The notes under the pieces: generated by a model | Seen by the model: the letters and a program-made list of their open reading frames with translations, nothing else | Database searches by the model: none | What the model was told of the DNA's origin: nothing | Made by a program: the position numbers and the translations under genes | Origin: CAJXII01 sp965242915 | Lineage (GTDB): Bacteria > Campylobacterota > Campylobacteria > Campylobacterales > Arcobacteraceae | Length of the DNA stretch: 64,000 bases | Assembly: GCA_965242915.1 (NCBI GenBank) | Contig: CBDETN010000021.1 | Span: 62,001-126,000, forward strand | Reading direction: 5' to 3' | In this document: positions 1 to 9,584 of the stretch, one piece after another | How positions within the stretch are numbered: the stretch's first letter is position 1 | How the letters are laid out: every line of letters begins with the position of its first letter

Positions 1-1041
1 ACTTCTAAACTCAGCAGGTGTTACAATAGAAACTGCAATTCCTTCTTTCCCAGCTCTTCCTGTTCTTCCAATTCTATGCACATAAGGCTCTGAATCAAAT
101 GGTAACTGATAATTAAATACATGTGATACATCTTTTACATCAAGTCCCCTTGCTGCAACATCAGTTGCTACTAAAACCTCAAGTTTATCACCTTTAAACG
201 CACGAATAACTTCTTCTCTTTGTCTCTGCTCCATATCTCCATGAAGACCTTTCGCACTAAATCCTTGAGATACAAGGTAAGTTGCCAATCTGTCAACATC
301 TCTTTTCATTCTACAAAATACAATTGATTTATGAGGATTTTTATAATCAAAAAGTCTCATTAAAGCATCATCTCTCTCATATTCTTCAACTACATAAAAT
401 GATTGTTTAATATTTGTATTTGTTATTTCACTTTTAGTAATAGTGATAAATTCTGGGTTATTAAGAACTGTTTTTGCTAGTCTTTTAATAGGTTCAGGCA
501 TAGTAGCACTGAACATTAAAGTTTGTCTTTCATCTGGCATATATGTAAAAATTTCTTTAATATCATCTAGAAATCCCATATCCATCATCTCATCTGCTTC
601 ATCTAAAACTACAAATGATGGAGAAATCTTAATTTGTTTATTTTTAAGTAAATCTATAAATCTACCTGGAGTAGCAACTATAATTGAAGCTTGTTCAACA
701 TGTTTAATTTGTCTTGAGTATGAACTACCACCATATACAGTTGCAGTTTTTGCATTTAAGAATTTTCCAAATCTAAAAAGCTCATCACTTACTTGCATTG
801 CAAGTTCTCTTGTAGGTACGATAACTACTGCTTCAACAGTACCATCACATTTCATATTTTGTAAAATTGGAAGACCAAAAGCAGCAGTTTTACCTGTACC
901 TGTTTGAGCTTGGGCTACTATATCACGACCTGCAATTACTACTGGAATTGCTTGTTCTTGTATTGGGCTTGGTTCTACAAACCCTGCTGCGTCAACAGCT
1001 TTTTCTAAATCTTTCTTTAGATTAAAATCCGTAAATTTCAT
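1..1041 (-). CDS. DEAD-box ATP-dependent RNA helicase (3' end outside window)
   Basis: The product unwinds RNA duplexes with ATP, typically in ribosome assembly or mRNA decay. About 347 residues are visible from the ATG at 1041, and the C-terminus lies beyond the window edge. The motifs appear in family order: Q motif (PSPIQEQAIP, about residue 25), motif I AQTGTGKT (about 45), PTREL, TPGR, DEAD, SAT, TDVAARGLD and HRIGRTGRAG. Both RecA-like domains are therefore present, and only the variable tail that distinguishes RhlE, CsdA and DbpA types is missing. An AAGGA ribosome site lies 9 nt upstream. The gene diverges from recO. The family is certain; the subfamily is not. Confidence 0.95.
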   Translation of the reverse strand, partial: MKFTDFNLKKDLEKAVDAAGFVEPSPIQEQAIPVVIAGRDIVAQAQTGTGKTAAFGLPILQNMKCDGTVEAVVIVPTRELAMQVSDELFRFGKFLNAKTATVYGGSSYSRQIKHVEQASIIVATPGRFIDLLKNKQIKISPSFVVLDEADEMMDMGFLDDIKEIFTYMPDERQTLMFSATMPEPIKRLAKTVLNNPEFITITKSEITNTNIKQSFYVVEEYERDDALMRLFDYKNPHKSIVFCRMKRDVDRLATYLVSQGFSAKGLHGDMEQRQREEVIRAFKGDKLEVLVATDVAARGLDVKDVSHVFNYQLPFDSEPYVHRIGRTGRAGKEGIAVSIVTPAEFRS

Positions 1042-1189
1042 TTATTGTTTTCCTTATATTAATATAGGATTACTCTAAACTTCCAAACTTAACTTATTTA
1101 AATTTACTTCGAGATTCCCTATATTTTGCGGATTATATCGAAGTCATACTTAAAAGTATATTTAATGATTTTTAATGTATAATGAATTT

Positions 1190-1807
1190 ATGCAGGGTTA
1201 TATAATCAATATCAATAAAGTTAGAGATGAAGACTTAATAGTTACAATTTTAGCTGAAAACCATCTTTATACTACATATAGATTTTATGGTGCAAGACAC
1301 TCTAATTTAAATATTGGGTATAAAATTGATTTTGAATTAGAAACTAATCTAAAAAGTAATATAGCACGACTTAAAGATGTTATTCAAATTGGTTTTCCAT
1401 GGCTTTTAGAACGCGAAAAACTATATGCCTGGCAAAGATTTATAAAACTTTTTCATCCACACCTAAAAGATGTAGAAGAGTTAGATGAATTTTATATACA
1501 ATTACTTGATACTTTAGCGCATAAAATGATAAAGCAAAATCCAAAACGAGCAATTATTGAAAGCTATATTTTATTATGTGAGTATGAAGGTAGATTACAC
1601 TTGGATTATGAATGTCTTTTATGTGATGAAAAAATAGAATCTAATATTTCGCTTGTAAGAAGTTTTTTACCTACCCATAGCTCTTGTAGTTATTCTCAAA
1701 GCTTCCAATTAAATAAAATAGAAGAGCTTTTTGAAAAAAAGAGTTTAATTAATTTTGACGACAGTGAAGTTGAATATCTTTGGCAAATTCTACTTCAAGG
1801 ATTATAA
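1190..1807 (+). CDS. recO: DNA repair protein RecO
   Basis: RecO loads RecA onto SSB-coated single-stranded DNA with RecR in gap repair. The 205-residue protein starts MQGYIININKVRDEDLIV, the usual N-terminal OB-fold opening in Campylobacterota RecO. I use the ATG at 1190 rather than the one at 1175 for that reason. A CLLC pair near residue 145 and one later Cys resemble a degenerate zinc site. The protein is shorter than enterobacterial RecO (about 240), as is common in this phylum. It converges on clpA with only 15 bp between stops. Confidence 0.85.
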   Translation: MQGYIININKVRDEDLIVTILAENHLYTTYRFYGARHSNLNIGYKIDFELETNLKSNIARLKDVIQIGFPWLLEREKLYAWQRFIKLFHPHLKDVEELDEFYIQLLDTLAHKMIKQNPKRAIIESYILLCEYEGRLHLDYECLLCDEKIESNISLVRSFLPTHSSCSYSQSFQLNKIEELFEKKSLINFDDSEVEYLWQILLQGL

Positions 1808-1822
1808 AAATAATATAACTAT

Positions 1823-4051
1823 CTATTTATATTCAAAAGTAAATTCATCACTAGAAAAACCTATCTTAACAACTCCTCCATCTTTTAACTTACCAAATAA
1901 TATCTCATCAGTTAACGGCTCTTTTATTTTTTTAGTTATAACCCTTTGAAGTGGTCTTGCTCCCATCTTTTTATCATACCCAAGTGCTGCTAACTCTTTT
2001 TTAGCCTTTGCAGTTATAGTGATCTTAATATCTTTATCTTTTAAACTGTTACTTAATTCTTTGATAAATTTAGCTACAACTTTAACAACAACTTTTTCAT
2101 CCAATTGAGCAAATTTAACAACAGCATCAAGTCTGTTTCTAAATTCAGGTGCAAAGAATTTATTTACAGCTTTATCAGTATTTAATGTGTCATTTTTAGC
2201 AAATCCCATCACATTAGCTTCTGTAGCACCTAAATTTGATGTCATAATTAAAACTACATTTTTAAAAGAGGCTACTGCTCCATTGTTATCTGTCAAGGTT
2301 GCATTGTCCATCACTTGAAGTAATAAACCCATCAAATCAGGATGTGCTTTTTCTATCTCATCAAGTAAAAGAACTGTATGAGGATGTTTCCTTATAGCTT
2401 CTGTAAGCAATCCGCCTTTATCATATCCAACATACCCGGCAGGTGCGCCGATAAGACGACTAATTGTATGAGCTTCTCCATATTCACTCATATCAAATCT
2501 CTCAAAATTTACACCCATTTGCGCAGCTAATTCTTTTGCTACTTCAGTTTTACCGACTCCTGTGCTTCCTGTAAATAAAAAACTTCCTACAGGCTTATTA
2601 TCTTCACCCATCCCTGCACGATTTATTTTTATCGCTTTACAGATAGTTGAAATAGCTTCATCTTGTCCAAATACTTTTCTTTGCAGGTTATTTTCTAAAT
2701 TTTGAAGTAAAGTTAAATCAGATTTTGTAGCTGTACGAGCCGGTATTTGAGCCATTCTTGAAATAGTTGCCTCAACATCTGCAATAGTTACTTTTATATT
2801 CCTTTTGTGCGCTTTACTTTTAAATTTTTTAGAAGCACCCACCTCATCCATAACATCAATAGCACTGTCAGGTAAAAATCTATCATTTATAAATTTTTTA
2901 GATAACTCCACACAAAGCCTTAAAGTTCCATCTTCATATTTTAAATTATGATACTGCTCATAAGTTGGCTTCAATCCTTCTAAAATTTTAACTGCATCAT
3001 CGGTACTTGGTTCTTGAATATCAACTTTTGCAAATCTTCTGCTAAAAGCTTTATCTTTAGAAAAATCATTTCTATACTCTTCATAAGTTGTAGCACCTAT
3101 ACATCTAAGCTGCCCGGAGCTTAAAAATGGTTTTAATATATTTGAAGCATCCATAGAACTGTTTCCAACACTTCCGGCACCTATAATAGAATGTATCTCA
3201 TCAATAAATAAAATCGCATTTTTATCTTTAACTACCTCATTAATCACAGCTTTTAATTTCTTTTCAAAATCTCCACGATATTTGGTACCCGCAATTAATG
3301 CACCCATATCAAGCATATAAATTCTTGATTCAAGAAGATCTGTCGGAACATTGGCTTTTACTATTTCAAGTGCAAGAGCTTCAGCAATTGCAGTTTTACC
3401 AACACCTGTTTCACCTAAAAGTATTGGATTATTTTTCTTTCTGCGACCTAGTATTTCTATTACTCGTTTAACCTCGGCAGATCGACCTATTACCGGGTCA
3501 ATTTTACCTTCTTGTGCAAGTGCTACTAATTCAATACTATTGATACTTAAAGCTGTTTCCCCTTTTTTCTTTTTAAATAAATCTTTTTCTACCTCTTCAT
3601 CGATCTCTTCAAAATCATCCTCACTGTCTCCATGACTTATCTCTTCAAGGATATCAACTCTTTCTAAACCATAAGTTTTGAGTAAATATGTACAGTAAGC
3701 TTTCTCGTCTTTTAAAATAGCAACAAACATATCTTCTATATCAGCAATTTCTTTTCCACTCATTTGAGTATGAGCTATCATCCGCTCAATTATAGTAGTT
3801 ACCGTAACTGTTTCTACCGGATCATCATTTTTAAATTCTTGCGGGAATTTTGGAGTATTTTGTTCAATATATTCTTTTAATTTAACTGTTACCTCTTCTA
3901 CATTGATATCCAAGTCTTCTAGCAATGTAAAAATATGTTCATCTTGTATCAGATATAAAAATATATGCTCTTGTGTTATATATTCATGACTGTTTGCTTT
4001 TGCATAGCTTATTGATTTTGCAAATATTTTTTGTAACTCTACACTTATCAT
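1823..4051 (-). CDS. clpA: ATP-dependent Clp protease ATP-binding subunit ClpA
   Basis: ClpA is a hexameric AAA+ unfoldase that feeds substrates to ClpP and receives N-degron cargo from ClpS. At 742 residues it has normal length. It has an N-terminal Clp repeat domain (1-140), a D1 AAA domain with Walker A GETGVGKT, and a D2 domain with GSTGVGKT followed by LLLDEIEKAHPD. The sequence VMGFAKND before FAPEFRNRLD sits where the ClpP-docking IGL/IGF loop lies, so this is a ClpP partner and not a ClpB disaggregase. The middle coiled-coil of ClpB is absent. It starts 1 bp after the clpS stop, so the two are probably cotranscribed and translationally coupled. Confidence 0.96.
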   Translation of the reverse strand: MISVELQKIFAKSISYAKANSHEYITQEHIFLYLIQDEHIFTLLEDLDINVEEVTVKLKEYIEQNTPKFPQEFKNDDPVETVTVTTIIERMIAHTQMSGKEIADIEDMFVAILKDEKAYCTYLLKTYGLERVDILEEISHGDSEDDFEEIDEEVEKDLFKKKKGETALSINSIELVALAQEGKIDPVIGRSAEVKRVIEILGRRKKNNPILLGETGVGKTAIAEALALEIVKANVPTDLLESRIYMLDMGALIAGTKYRGDFEKKLKAVINEVVKDKNAILFIDEIHSIIGAGSVGNSSMDASNILKPFLSSGQLRCIGATTYEEYRNDFSKDKAFSRRFAKVDIQEPSTDDAVKILEGLKPTYEQYHNLKYEDGTLRLCVELSKKFINDRFLPDSAIDVMDEVGASKKFKSKAHKRNIKVTIADVEATISRMAQIPARTATKSDLTLLQNLENNLQRKVFGQDEAISTICKAIKINRAGMGEDNKPVGSFLFTGSTGVGKTEVAKELAAQMGVNFERFDMSEYGEAHTISRLIGAPAGYVGYDKGGLLTEAIRKHPHTVLLLDEIEKAHPDLMGLLLQVMDNATLTDNNGAVASFKNVVLIMTSNLGATEANVMGFAKNDTLNTDKAVNKFFAPEFRNRLDAVVKFAQLDEKVVVKVVAKFIKELSNSLKDKDIKITITAKAKKELAALGYDKKMGARPLQRVITKKIKEPLTDEILFGKLKDGGVVKIGFSSDEFTFEYK

Positions 4052-4052
4052 A

Positions 4053-4352
4053 TTATTCCTCTTTCATCACGGCTTTTAAAGGAAAGCCAGCCTTTTTTGC
4101 ATTGTGTTTTACTTGTGCTACTTTTGTAGAAGCTATTTCATGAGAATATACTCCACATGCTGCTTTCCCGTTATTATGAACTTGTAGCATTATATCTGCT
4201 GATTGAGTTTGTGATTTTCTAAAAATTTTTCTTAAAATCTCTATTACAAATTCCATAGTTGAAAAATTATCATTTAACAAAAGTACTTTATATTTTTTTG
4301 GTTCTTCAACCTCTAATTCAACATCTAATTCATATTCGTTTTTTTCTGCCAA
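4053..4352 (-). CDS. clpS: ATP-dependent Clp protease adaptor ClpS
   Basis: ClpS recognises N-degron substrates and hands them to ClpA. The 99-residue protein has the core LLNDNFSTMEFVIEIL and VHNNGKAACGVYSHEIA, matching the family's NDD/T-M-E-F-V and G-x-A-x-C-G-V patterns. The likely start is TTG at 4352 with an AAGG ribosome site 8 nt upstream. The residues before about position 18 are acidic and low-complexity, which is normal for the flexible ClpS tail. It lies directly upstream of clpA and diverges from bioD across an 83-bp gap. Confidence 0.95.
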   Translation of the reverse strand: MAEKNEYELDVELEVEEPKKYKVLLLNDNFSTMEFVIEILRKIFRKSQTQSADIMLQVHNNGKAACGVYSHEIASTKVAQVKHNAKKAGFPLKAVMKEE

Positions 4353-4435
4353 TATTAAAACCTTTTTGGATAAAATTAATTAATTATATTGATTATATCA
4401 AATTGAGTTAACAAATTCCCTGAAAAAGTGATTAT

Positions 4436-5035
4436 ATGAAACAAATATATTTTATAACAGCAACAAATACAAATGTTGGAAAAACAAAAGCCAGTGAAAT
4501 ATTTTTAAAAAAGTTTGCACAGAATGGTAAAAAAGTAGGATACTTTAAACCTATCGAAACAGGAGTTAAAGATATTCCTCTTGACGGTAGAGCTATGTTA
4601 AATTTAACAAAAGAATTAAATCCTAACTTTAAAGCAACGATAGATGATGTAGTTCCTTACCAATTTAAACTTCCGGCATCACCGTATGTAGCATCTAACG
4701 GAACAAACATAGATATAAATTTGATCAAAGAAAAAGCAAATTATCTACTTCAATTTTGTGATACATTAATCATTGAGGGTGCCGGAGGATTGATGGTACC
4801 AATAACAAAAAATTATTTTATGATAGATTTAATTAAAGAATTCAATTGTCAGACTATTCTTATAGCTCCTAGTAATTTGGGTAGTATAAATGACACTTTA
4901 CTTTCTCAACTGGCTTTAAAAAACAACAATATAAAATTTGAATGGTATATCAACCTTTTTAAAGATAAAGAAAACTTTGAAAAAGTTACTTTACCATTTT
5001 ATAAAGAGTATTTTGATAACATATCTTTTATTTAA
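4436..5035 (+). CDS. bioD: Dethiobiotin synthase BioD
   Basis: BioD uses ATP and CO2 to convert 7,8-diaminopelargonate into dethiobiotin, the penultimate biotin step. The 199-residue protein opens with the P-loop TATNTNVGKTKAS and has the substrate segment KPIETGVKD and the second signature IEGAGGLMVPI. Length fits the family. It begins a rightward run that also contains bioB (9568), although the two biotin genes are separated by unrelated genes. The next gene starts 23 bp downstream. Confidence 0.94.
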   Translation: MKQIYFITATNTNVGKTKASEIFLKKFAQNGKKVGYFKPIETGVKDIPLDGRAMLNLTKELNPNFKATIDDVVPYQFKLPASPYVASNGTNIDINLIKEKANYLLQFCDTLIIEGAGGLMVPITKNYFMIDLIKEFNCQTILIAPSNLGSINDTLLSQLALKNNNIKFEWYINLFKDKENFEKVTLPFYKEYFDNISFI

Positions 5036-5058
5036 AAAAGAACCCTAAGGAATTAAAT

Positions 5059-6117
5059 TTGAAAATATTACTTTTGTCTATAGTGTTTATATCAACATTG
5101 TTATCTCAAACAACATTGTGTTATAAAGAAAATACCACAATTTCTAAAATAAACAAGTCTATATTGTTAGACGGTGGAGAGTGTCAAGGGAGATTATCCG
5201 CAACAGCTATGGAAAAACATGGCTGGAAGATAGAATATTCACAAGTAAGCAAAAAAAAATCTGTATATAATCATCTTTTTATATTTAAAAAAGAAACTCA
5301 GGCAGAAAAACAGTCTAAAGTAGCAATAACACAACAACCTCAAACCAAAACTAAATTTAAAACAAAAAGAGCAATTTTTAATCTTGCAACAAAAGAAATT
5401 TTAATAAACGATGTAAATAGAAATAAAGCAACTATTAATACAGGTAATTTAAAAATTGGTCAAAGCGGTATCATAGTACATAAATACAATAAAGATTCTA
5501 TTATAATAGCTAGCGCTATAGTACAGTCAAGTTCCGCTTCAAGCTCAACTTTAATGTTGTATAAGCCTAACACTCTAGTTCAAAGTGCAATTCCAACATC
5601 TTCACTACAACCAGCTAATGGTGATACTTTTGTATTAAACCATATGTATAATTCAAGCTTGCTAATCGTACCAAACTATGAAACATATCAAGAGATTCAA
5701 AGTTTATACCCGACTCAAAACTTTTTAAATTCTGATATATTTGCTGCTTATTTAAAAATAGAGGCATTACCTGTTCCTAAACAAAAAGATGTAAAAGAAT
5801 TTTGTAAAGCTAATGATATTGGAACGATTTTTATTGCAGTAAATAATCAACTTTATATTTTAGATACATATTCATTTAAAACACTTCATACCAATAAATT
5901 ATCAATGAATGATTCAAAAATTCAAACTCCATTTTTTACAAAAGTTACTGATATAGAAAAAGATTTTTGGGATTTTGGAGAGAGTGAAATAAGAGATTAT
6001 AACAGCTATTTTTCAGCGTTGATAGGTAATACAACATATCAGCCAACCGAAATAAATAATGAAGAAGATAATGATAAATCAATTTTCTCAGAGATGTTGG
6101 ATTTCTTGCCATGGTAG
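5059..6117 (+). CDS. PgbA-like plasminogen-binding N-terminal domain protein
   Basis: This is an exported protein resembling the Helicobacter plasminogen-binding PgbA family, which is widespread in Campylobacterota. It starts with TTG at 5059 after an AAGG-containing leader. The first 16 or so residues form a signal peptide (MKILLLSIVFISTLLSQ). A conserved-looking Cys-containing segment follows (LDGGECQGRLSATAMEKHGW), then a beta-rich central part with the phrase LKIGQSGIIVHKY. The C-terminal part is acidic. In this phylum the role may be general envelope function rather than host binding; plasminogen binding is known only for Helicobacter members. It overlaps the next gene by 7 bp. Confidence 0.7.
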   Translation: MKILLLSIVFISTLLSQTTLCYKENTTISKINKSILLDGGECQGRLSATAMEKHGWKIEYSQVSKKKSVYNHLFIFKKETQAEKQSKVAITQQPQTKTKFKTKRAIFNLATKEILINDVNRNKATINTGNLKIGQSGIIVHKYNKDSIIIASAIVQSSSASSSTLMLYKPNTLVQSAIPTSSLQPANGDTFVLNHMYNSSLLIVPNYETYQEIQSLYPTQNFLNSDIFAAYLKIEALPVPKQKDVKEFCKANDIGTIFIAVNNQLYILDTYSFKTLHTNKLSMNDSKIQTPFFTKVTDIEKDFWDFGESEIRDYNSYFSALIGNTTYQPTEINNEEDNDKSIFSEMLDFLPW

Positions 6118-7496
6118 AAAAAAAACATTTAAAACAATTAGAATCTTTTGTAGGTGCTGAAAATATAAAGTCAAACAAGGCTCATTTAATAGCTTATTGT
6201 TACGATGCTACCAGAGATAGATTTGAGCCGGATGCCGTTATATTTCCAAGAGATGAGAATGATGTAAGTAAAATTCTTAAATATTGTAATGATAACCAAA
6301 TCATAATAGTACCACGAGGTGCAGGAAGCGGTTTTACAGGCGGGGCTCTTCCAGCATCAGGAGGAATAGTACTCTCACTTGAAAGACATATGAATAAACT
6401 AATTGAAATTGATATGCAAAATATGGTTGCAGTTGTTCAACCCGGACTTATAAATATGGACTTACAAAAAGCTGCTGAAAAAGTCGGTTTATTTTATCCT
6501 CCGGATCCGGCAAGTGAAGAGTATTCAACATTAGGTGGAAATGTAAGTGAAAATGCAGGAGGAATGAGAGCTGCAAAATATGGAATTACTAAAGATTATG
6601 TAATGGCATTAAAAGCAGTTTTACCAAATGGTGAAATAATAAGAGCAGGTAAAAAAACCATCAAAGATGTTGCCGGATATAATATAGCCGGTATTTTAAC
6701 GGCCAGTGAGGGAACACTTGCAATAATCACGGAAATTACTTTAAAACTAATCCCAAAACCTAAACACAAACGAACTTATATGGGTATTTTTCCTGATGTA
6801 AACAGTGCGATGAATGCTGTTTTTAAATCATTGGCAAGCGGTGCGAATCCTGTTGCTATGGAATTTTTAGATGCACTTGTGATAAAGGCACTTAGAGAAA
6901 AACTAAATGTAGATTTACCTGAACACGCAGGGGCTGTTTTAGTTGGTGATGTTGACGGAAATTTAACTGATGAAGTAAAATTCCAACTTGAAACTTTAGA
7001 AAAAAGCTTTTTAGAAAATGGTGCAACTTCTTTTGTAATAGCGCAAGATGAAGCGCATGCGCAAAAACTTTGGCATGCAAGAAAAAATGCAAGTCCAGCT
7101 ATTACAATCTTTGGAAATAAAAAATTAAATGAAGATATTTCAGTACCAAGAAGTAAATTGCCGGAAGCTTTAAAAGCTATTTATGAAATAGGTGCTAAAT
7201 ATAATCTTCAAGTACCTTGTTTTGGTCATGCAGGAGATGGGAATATCCATGTAAATGTTATGGTAAAAGACAAAAATGATGAAAAACAGATGGAAAATGG
7301 ACATCATGCTATTGAAGAGATTTTCAAAATGGTAGTAGATATGGGTGGAACTTTGAGTGGTGAACATGGAATTGGAATTTCAAAAGCACCTTATATGAGT
7401 ATTGCTTTTAACGATGCAGAGATGGAACTTTTCAGAAGTATCAAAAAAGCATTTGATCCAAATAACATTTTAAATCCTTTTAAAATGGGGCTATAA
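6111..7496 (+). CDS. glcD: FAD-binding glycolate/D-lactate oxidase subunit (GlcD type)
   Basis: This is a flavoprotein 2-hydroxyacid dehydrogenase of the GlcD/Dld family that oxidises glycolate or D-lactate and passes electrons to the respiratory chain. The FAD_binding_4 domain (about 35-175) shows PRGAGSGFTGGALP and STLGGNVSENAGG. The C-terminal FAD-oxidase domain carries GHAGDGNIHVNV and SGEHGIG, the conserved His-containing motifs. At 461 residues it matches the family. The start overlaps the pgbA-like gene by 7 bp, implying coupling. No glcE or glcF neighbour is visible, so it may work alone or with a distant iron-sulfur subunit. Confidence 0.88.
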   Translation: MVEKKHLKQLESFVGAENIKSNKAHLIAYCYDATRDRFEPDAVIFPRDENDVSKILKYCNDNQIIIVPRGAGSGFTGGALPASGGIVLSLERHMNKLIEIDMQNMVAVVQPGLINMDLQKAAEKVGLFYPPDPASEEYSTLGGNVSENAGGMRAAKYGITKDYVMALKAVLPNGEIIRAGKKTIKDVAGYNIAGILTASEGTLAIITEITLKLIPKPKHKRTYMGIFPDVNSAMNAVFKSLASGANPVAMEFLDALVIKALREKLNVDLPEHAGAVLVGDVDGNLTDEVKFQLETLEKSFLENGATSFVIAQDEAHAQKLWHARKNASPAITIFGNKKLNEDISVPRSKLPEALKAIYEIGAKYNLQVPCFGHAGDGNIHVNVMVKDKNDEKQMENGHHAIEEIFKMVVDMGGTLSGEHGIGISKAPYMSIAFNDAEMELFRSIKKAFDPNNILNPFKMGL

Positions 7497-7512
7497 AATA
7501 AAAGGAAAGCAT

Positions 7513-8259
7513 TTGACTAAAAATATTAAAAAAATCATAGACTTTTTTAACGATGATACATTGTATTATTCAGCAAGTCTGAGTTTTTTTACTATTTTCT
7601 CACTACTTCCTATATTGGCTTTACTTATTGTTATAGTATCCAATATACCTATTTTTTATATCTACTTGGCACCTTTTACAGCTTATATATTGGATTTCAT
7701 AAATCCGACACACTCAAGCATAATAACCTCAACTATTAAAGAATTTTTATCAAATTCAAACGAATTAGGTTCTATAGGTATTTTTTATCTTTTGTTTGTA
7801 TTTACTCTATTTTTTAATAACTATGAAGATATTGTAAATAAAATATTTAATACTAAAAAACGACCTATTTACAAGATGTTTTTTTTATATATTGGTTTTT
7901 TGATTCTATTACCTTTAATGTTTATATTATTTGTATTGGCATCATCAGTATTTCAAGGTAATTTATACGCTGCAATTATAACCTTTATATTTATGTGGGT
8001 ATGTTTCATAATAATCTTTAAAATATCCACCACAGCAAAAGTGTCATTTAAAGCGGCTATATTTGGCTCATTTACTACACTTATAGCATTAAGTATAACA
8101 AAAAAGCTTTTTGCTTTTTATGTTTTATATAATACAACCTATACCACCATTTATGGCTCTTTTAGTGTTTTGTTATTCTTTTTTTTATGGATTTATATAT
8201 CTTGGACTATCTACTTATACGGCATAAAATTAACAGCACTGCTAAATGAGTCTGAATAA
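7513..8259 (+). CDS. YihY/BrkB-family integral membrane protein
   Basis: This is a polytopic inner-membrane protein of the YihY (formerly RNase BN) family, whose function is unknown. The 248-residue protein starts with TTG at 7513 behind AAAGGAAAG. About six hydrophobic helices are visible. The N-terminal DDTLYYSASLSFFTIFSLLP and the C-terminal YGSFSVLLFFFLWIYISW carry the family's conserved patterns. It lies 16 bp after glcD and 46 bp before fliP. Confidence 0.82.
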   Translation: MTKNIKKIIDFFNDDTLYYSASLSFFTIFSLLPILALLIVIVSNIPIFYIYLAPFTAYILDFINPTHSSIITSTIKEFLSNSNELGSIGIFYLLFVFTLFFNNYEDIVNKIFNTKKRPIYKMFFLYIGFLILLPLMFILFVLASSVFQGNLYAAIITFIFMWVCFIIIFKISTTAKVSFKAAIFGSFTTLIALSITKKLFAFYVLYNTTYTTIYGSFSVLLFFFLWIYISWTIYLYGIKLTALLNESE

Positions 8260-8305
8260 ATATTATGGTACTATTTCAAAACGACTTCAGGAGCTTCTTT
8301 AGAAA

Positions 8306-9043
8306 ATGATTAGAACGATATTTATTTTTACATCTCTTTTATTAACATCATCGCTCTTTGCAGCTGACGCGGCACCAATGATTAATCTTTCAATAGCAGC
8401 AGTAGATGAGCCAGCTCAATTTGTAAAGACAATAAATATAGCAATTATTTTAATGCTATTTGTTTTGGCACCTACTCTTTTACTTATGGCTACAAGTTTT
8501 ACCAGACTTATAATAGTATTTTCACTTTTAAGACAAGCAATGGGATTGCAACAATCCCCGCCAAATCAAATCATCATATCTTTAAGTTTAATTTTAACAT
8601 TCTTTATCATGCAGCCTTATGGACAAAAAGCATGGAATGAGGGAATTAAACCATATATGGATGAAAAAATAACTTATGAAGTTGCATTTGAAAAAGGAAC
8701 TGAACCATTTAAAGATTTTATGATTAAAAATACCAGAGAATCAGATCTAGCACTTTTTTACCGTATTAAAAATGAAGAAAATCCTAAAAACATAGAAGAT
8801 GTACAGTTAACACTTCTTATGCCGGCATTTGTAATAAGTGAACTTAGAACAGCCTTTGAAATTGGATTTTTGGTATTCTTGCCATTTTTGGTTATTGATA
8901 TTATTGTTGCCTCTATTTTAATGAGTTTAGGTATGATGATGTTGCCGCCTGTTATGATATCCTTGCCTATTAAACTAATCTTTTTTATTATAATTGATGG
9001 TTGGTTTGTGATCATTGGGAATCTTGCCCAGTCCTTTAAGTGA
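8306..9043 (+). CDS. fliP: Flagellar type III export gate protein FliP
   Basis: FliP is a core subunit of the flagellar protein-export gate (FliP5-FliQ4-FliR1) in the inner membrane. The 245-residue protein has a cleavable-type signal peptide (MIRTIFIFTSLLLTSSLFAADA) and then the signatures LLMATSFTRLIIVFSLLRQAMG and QSPPNQIIISLSLILTFF. The C-terminal helices contain GFLVFLPFLVIDIIVASILMSLGMMMLPP, typical of FliP. It implies a motile organism. The neighbours are not flagellar genes, which is common in this phylum where flagellar genes are dispersed. Confidence 0.97.
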   Translation: MIRTIFIFTSLLLTSSLFAADAAPMINLSIAAVDEPAQFVKTINIAIILMLFVLAPTLLLMATSFTRLIIVFSLLRQAMGLQQSPPNQIIISLSLILTFFIMQPYGQKAWNEGIKPYMDEKITYEVAFEKGTEPFKDFMIKNTRESDLALFYRIKNEENPKNIEDVQLTLLMPAFVISELRTAFEIGFLVFLPFLVIDIIVASILMSLGMMMLPPVMISLPIKLIFFIIIDGWFVIIGNLAQSFK

Positions 9044-9584
9044 CGGAGATACTATACAAACTTCAATTAAGATAGCTGTTTTATCAGATAGTCATAAAAA
9101 AGTAGAATTAACTTCACAAGCTATTAATTTTCTTAAACTTAAAGGTGCTTCATATATGATCCATGCAGGTGATTTAGAAGTTGAAGAAAATTTAAAACTT
9201 TTAAAAGATACGAAACTTCCTTATGCAAGTGTATTTGGTAATAATGATATGAACTTAGTTCCAATTCAAGAAAGTTATAATATTTATCAAGAACCTCATT
9301 ACTTTAAAATAAAAGATATTTCATTTAAACTAATGCATTTACCTTTTTATATGACAGGTGATACAAATATTGTAATTTCCGGTCATACACATATTTTTGA
9401 ACACTCACATTTAAATAATACCCTCTTTTTAAATCCAGGCGAGATTTGTGCCAGAGAAAAGAACCTTACAGAATGTGTACTTTTAGAAATAACAAAAAAT
9501 CAATATATAATAGAGTATAATTATAAAAAATTAGAAGATAAAACTTGGGAAACAGAAATTATAAAATATGATAGAAACAAATAA
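9015..9584 (+). CDS. YfcE/MJ0936-family metallophosphodiesterase
   Basis: This is a calcineurin-like phosphoesterase of the YfcE/MJ0936 type. The metal-binding motifs are visible in order: LSDSHKK (DxH), HAGDLE (GD), GNNDM (GNND) and SGHTH (GHTH). The start is uncertain. The given TTG at 9015 lies inside fliP, another TTG is at 9024, and the conserved sequence begins only at about 9066 (IKIAVLSDSH) after a GGAG at 9045. No ATG exists between, so a non-ATG start is unavoidable. It overlaps fliP upstream and bioB downstream by 17 bp. The physiological substrate is unknown. Confidence 0.82.
   Translation: MGILPSPLSDGDTIQTSIKIAVLSDSHKKVELTSQAINFLKLKGASYMIHAGDLEVEENLKLLKDTKLPYASVFGNNDMNLVPIQESYNIYQEPHYFKIKDISFKLMHLPFYMTGDTNIVISGHTHIFEHSHLNNTLFLNPGEICAREKNLTECVLLEITKNQYIIEYNYKKLEDKTWETEIIKYDRNK

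Noticed and set aside
443..907. Plus-strand ORF of 154 codons inside the DEAD-box gene
   Set aside because: It is antisense to conserved helicase motifs on the minus strand; the protein has no recognisable features.
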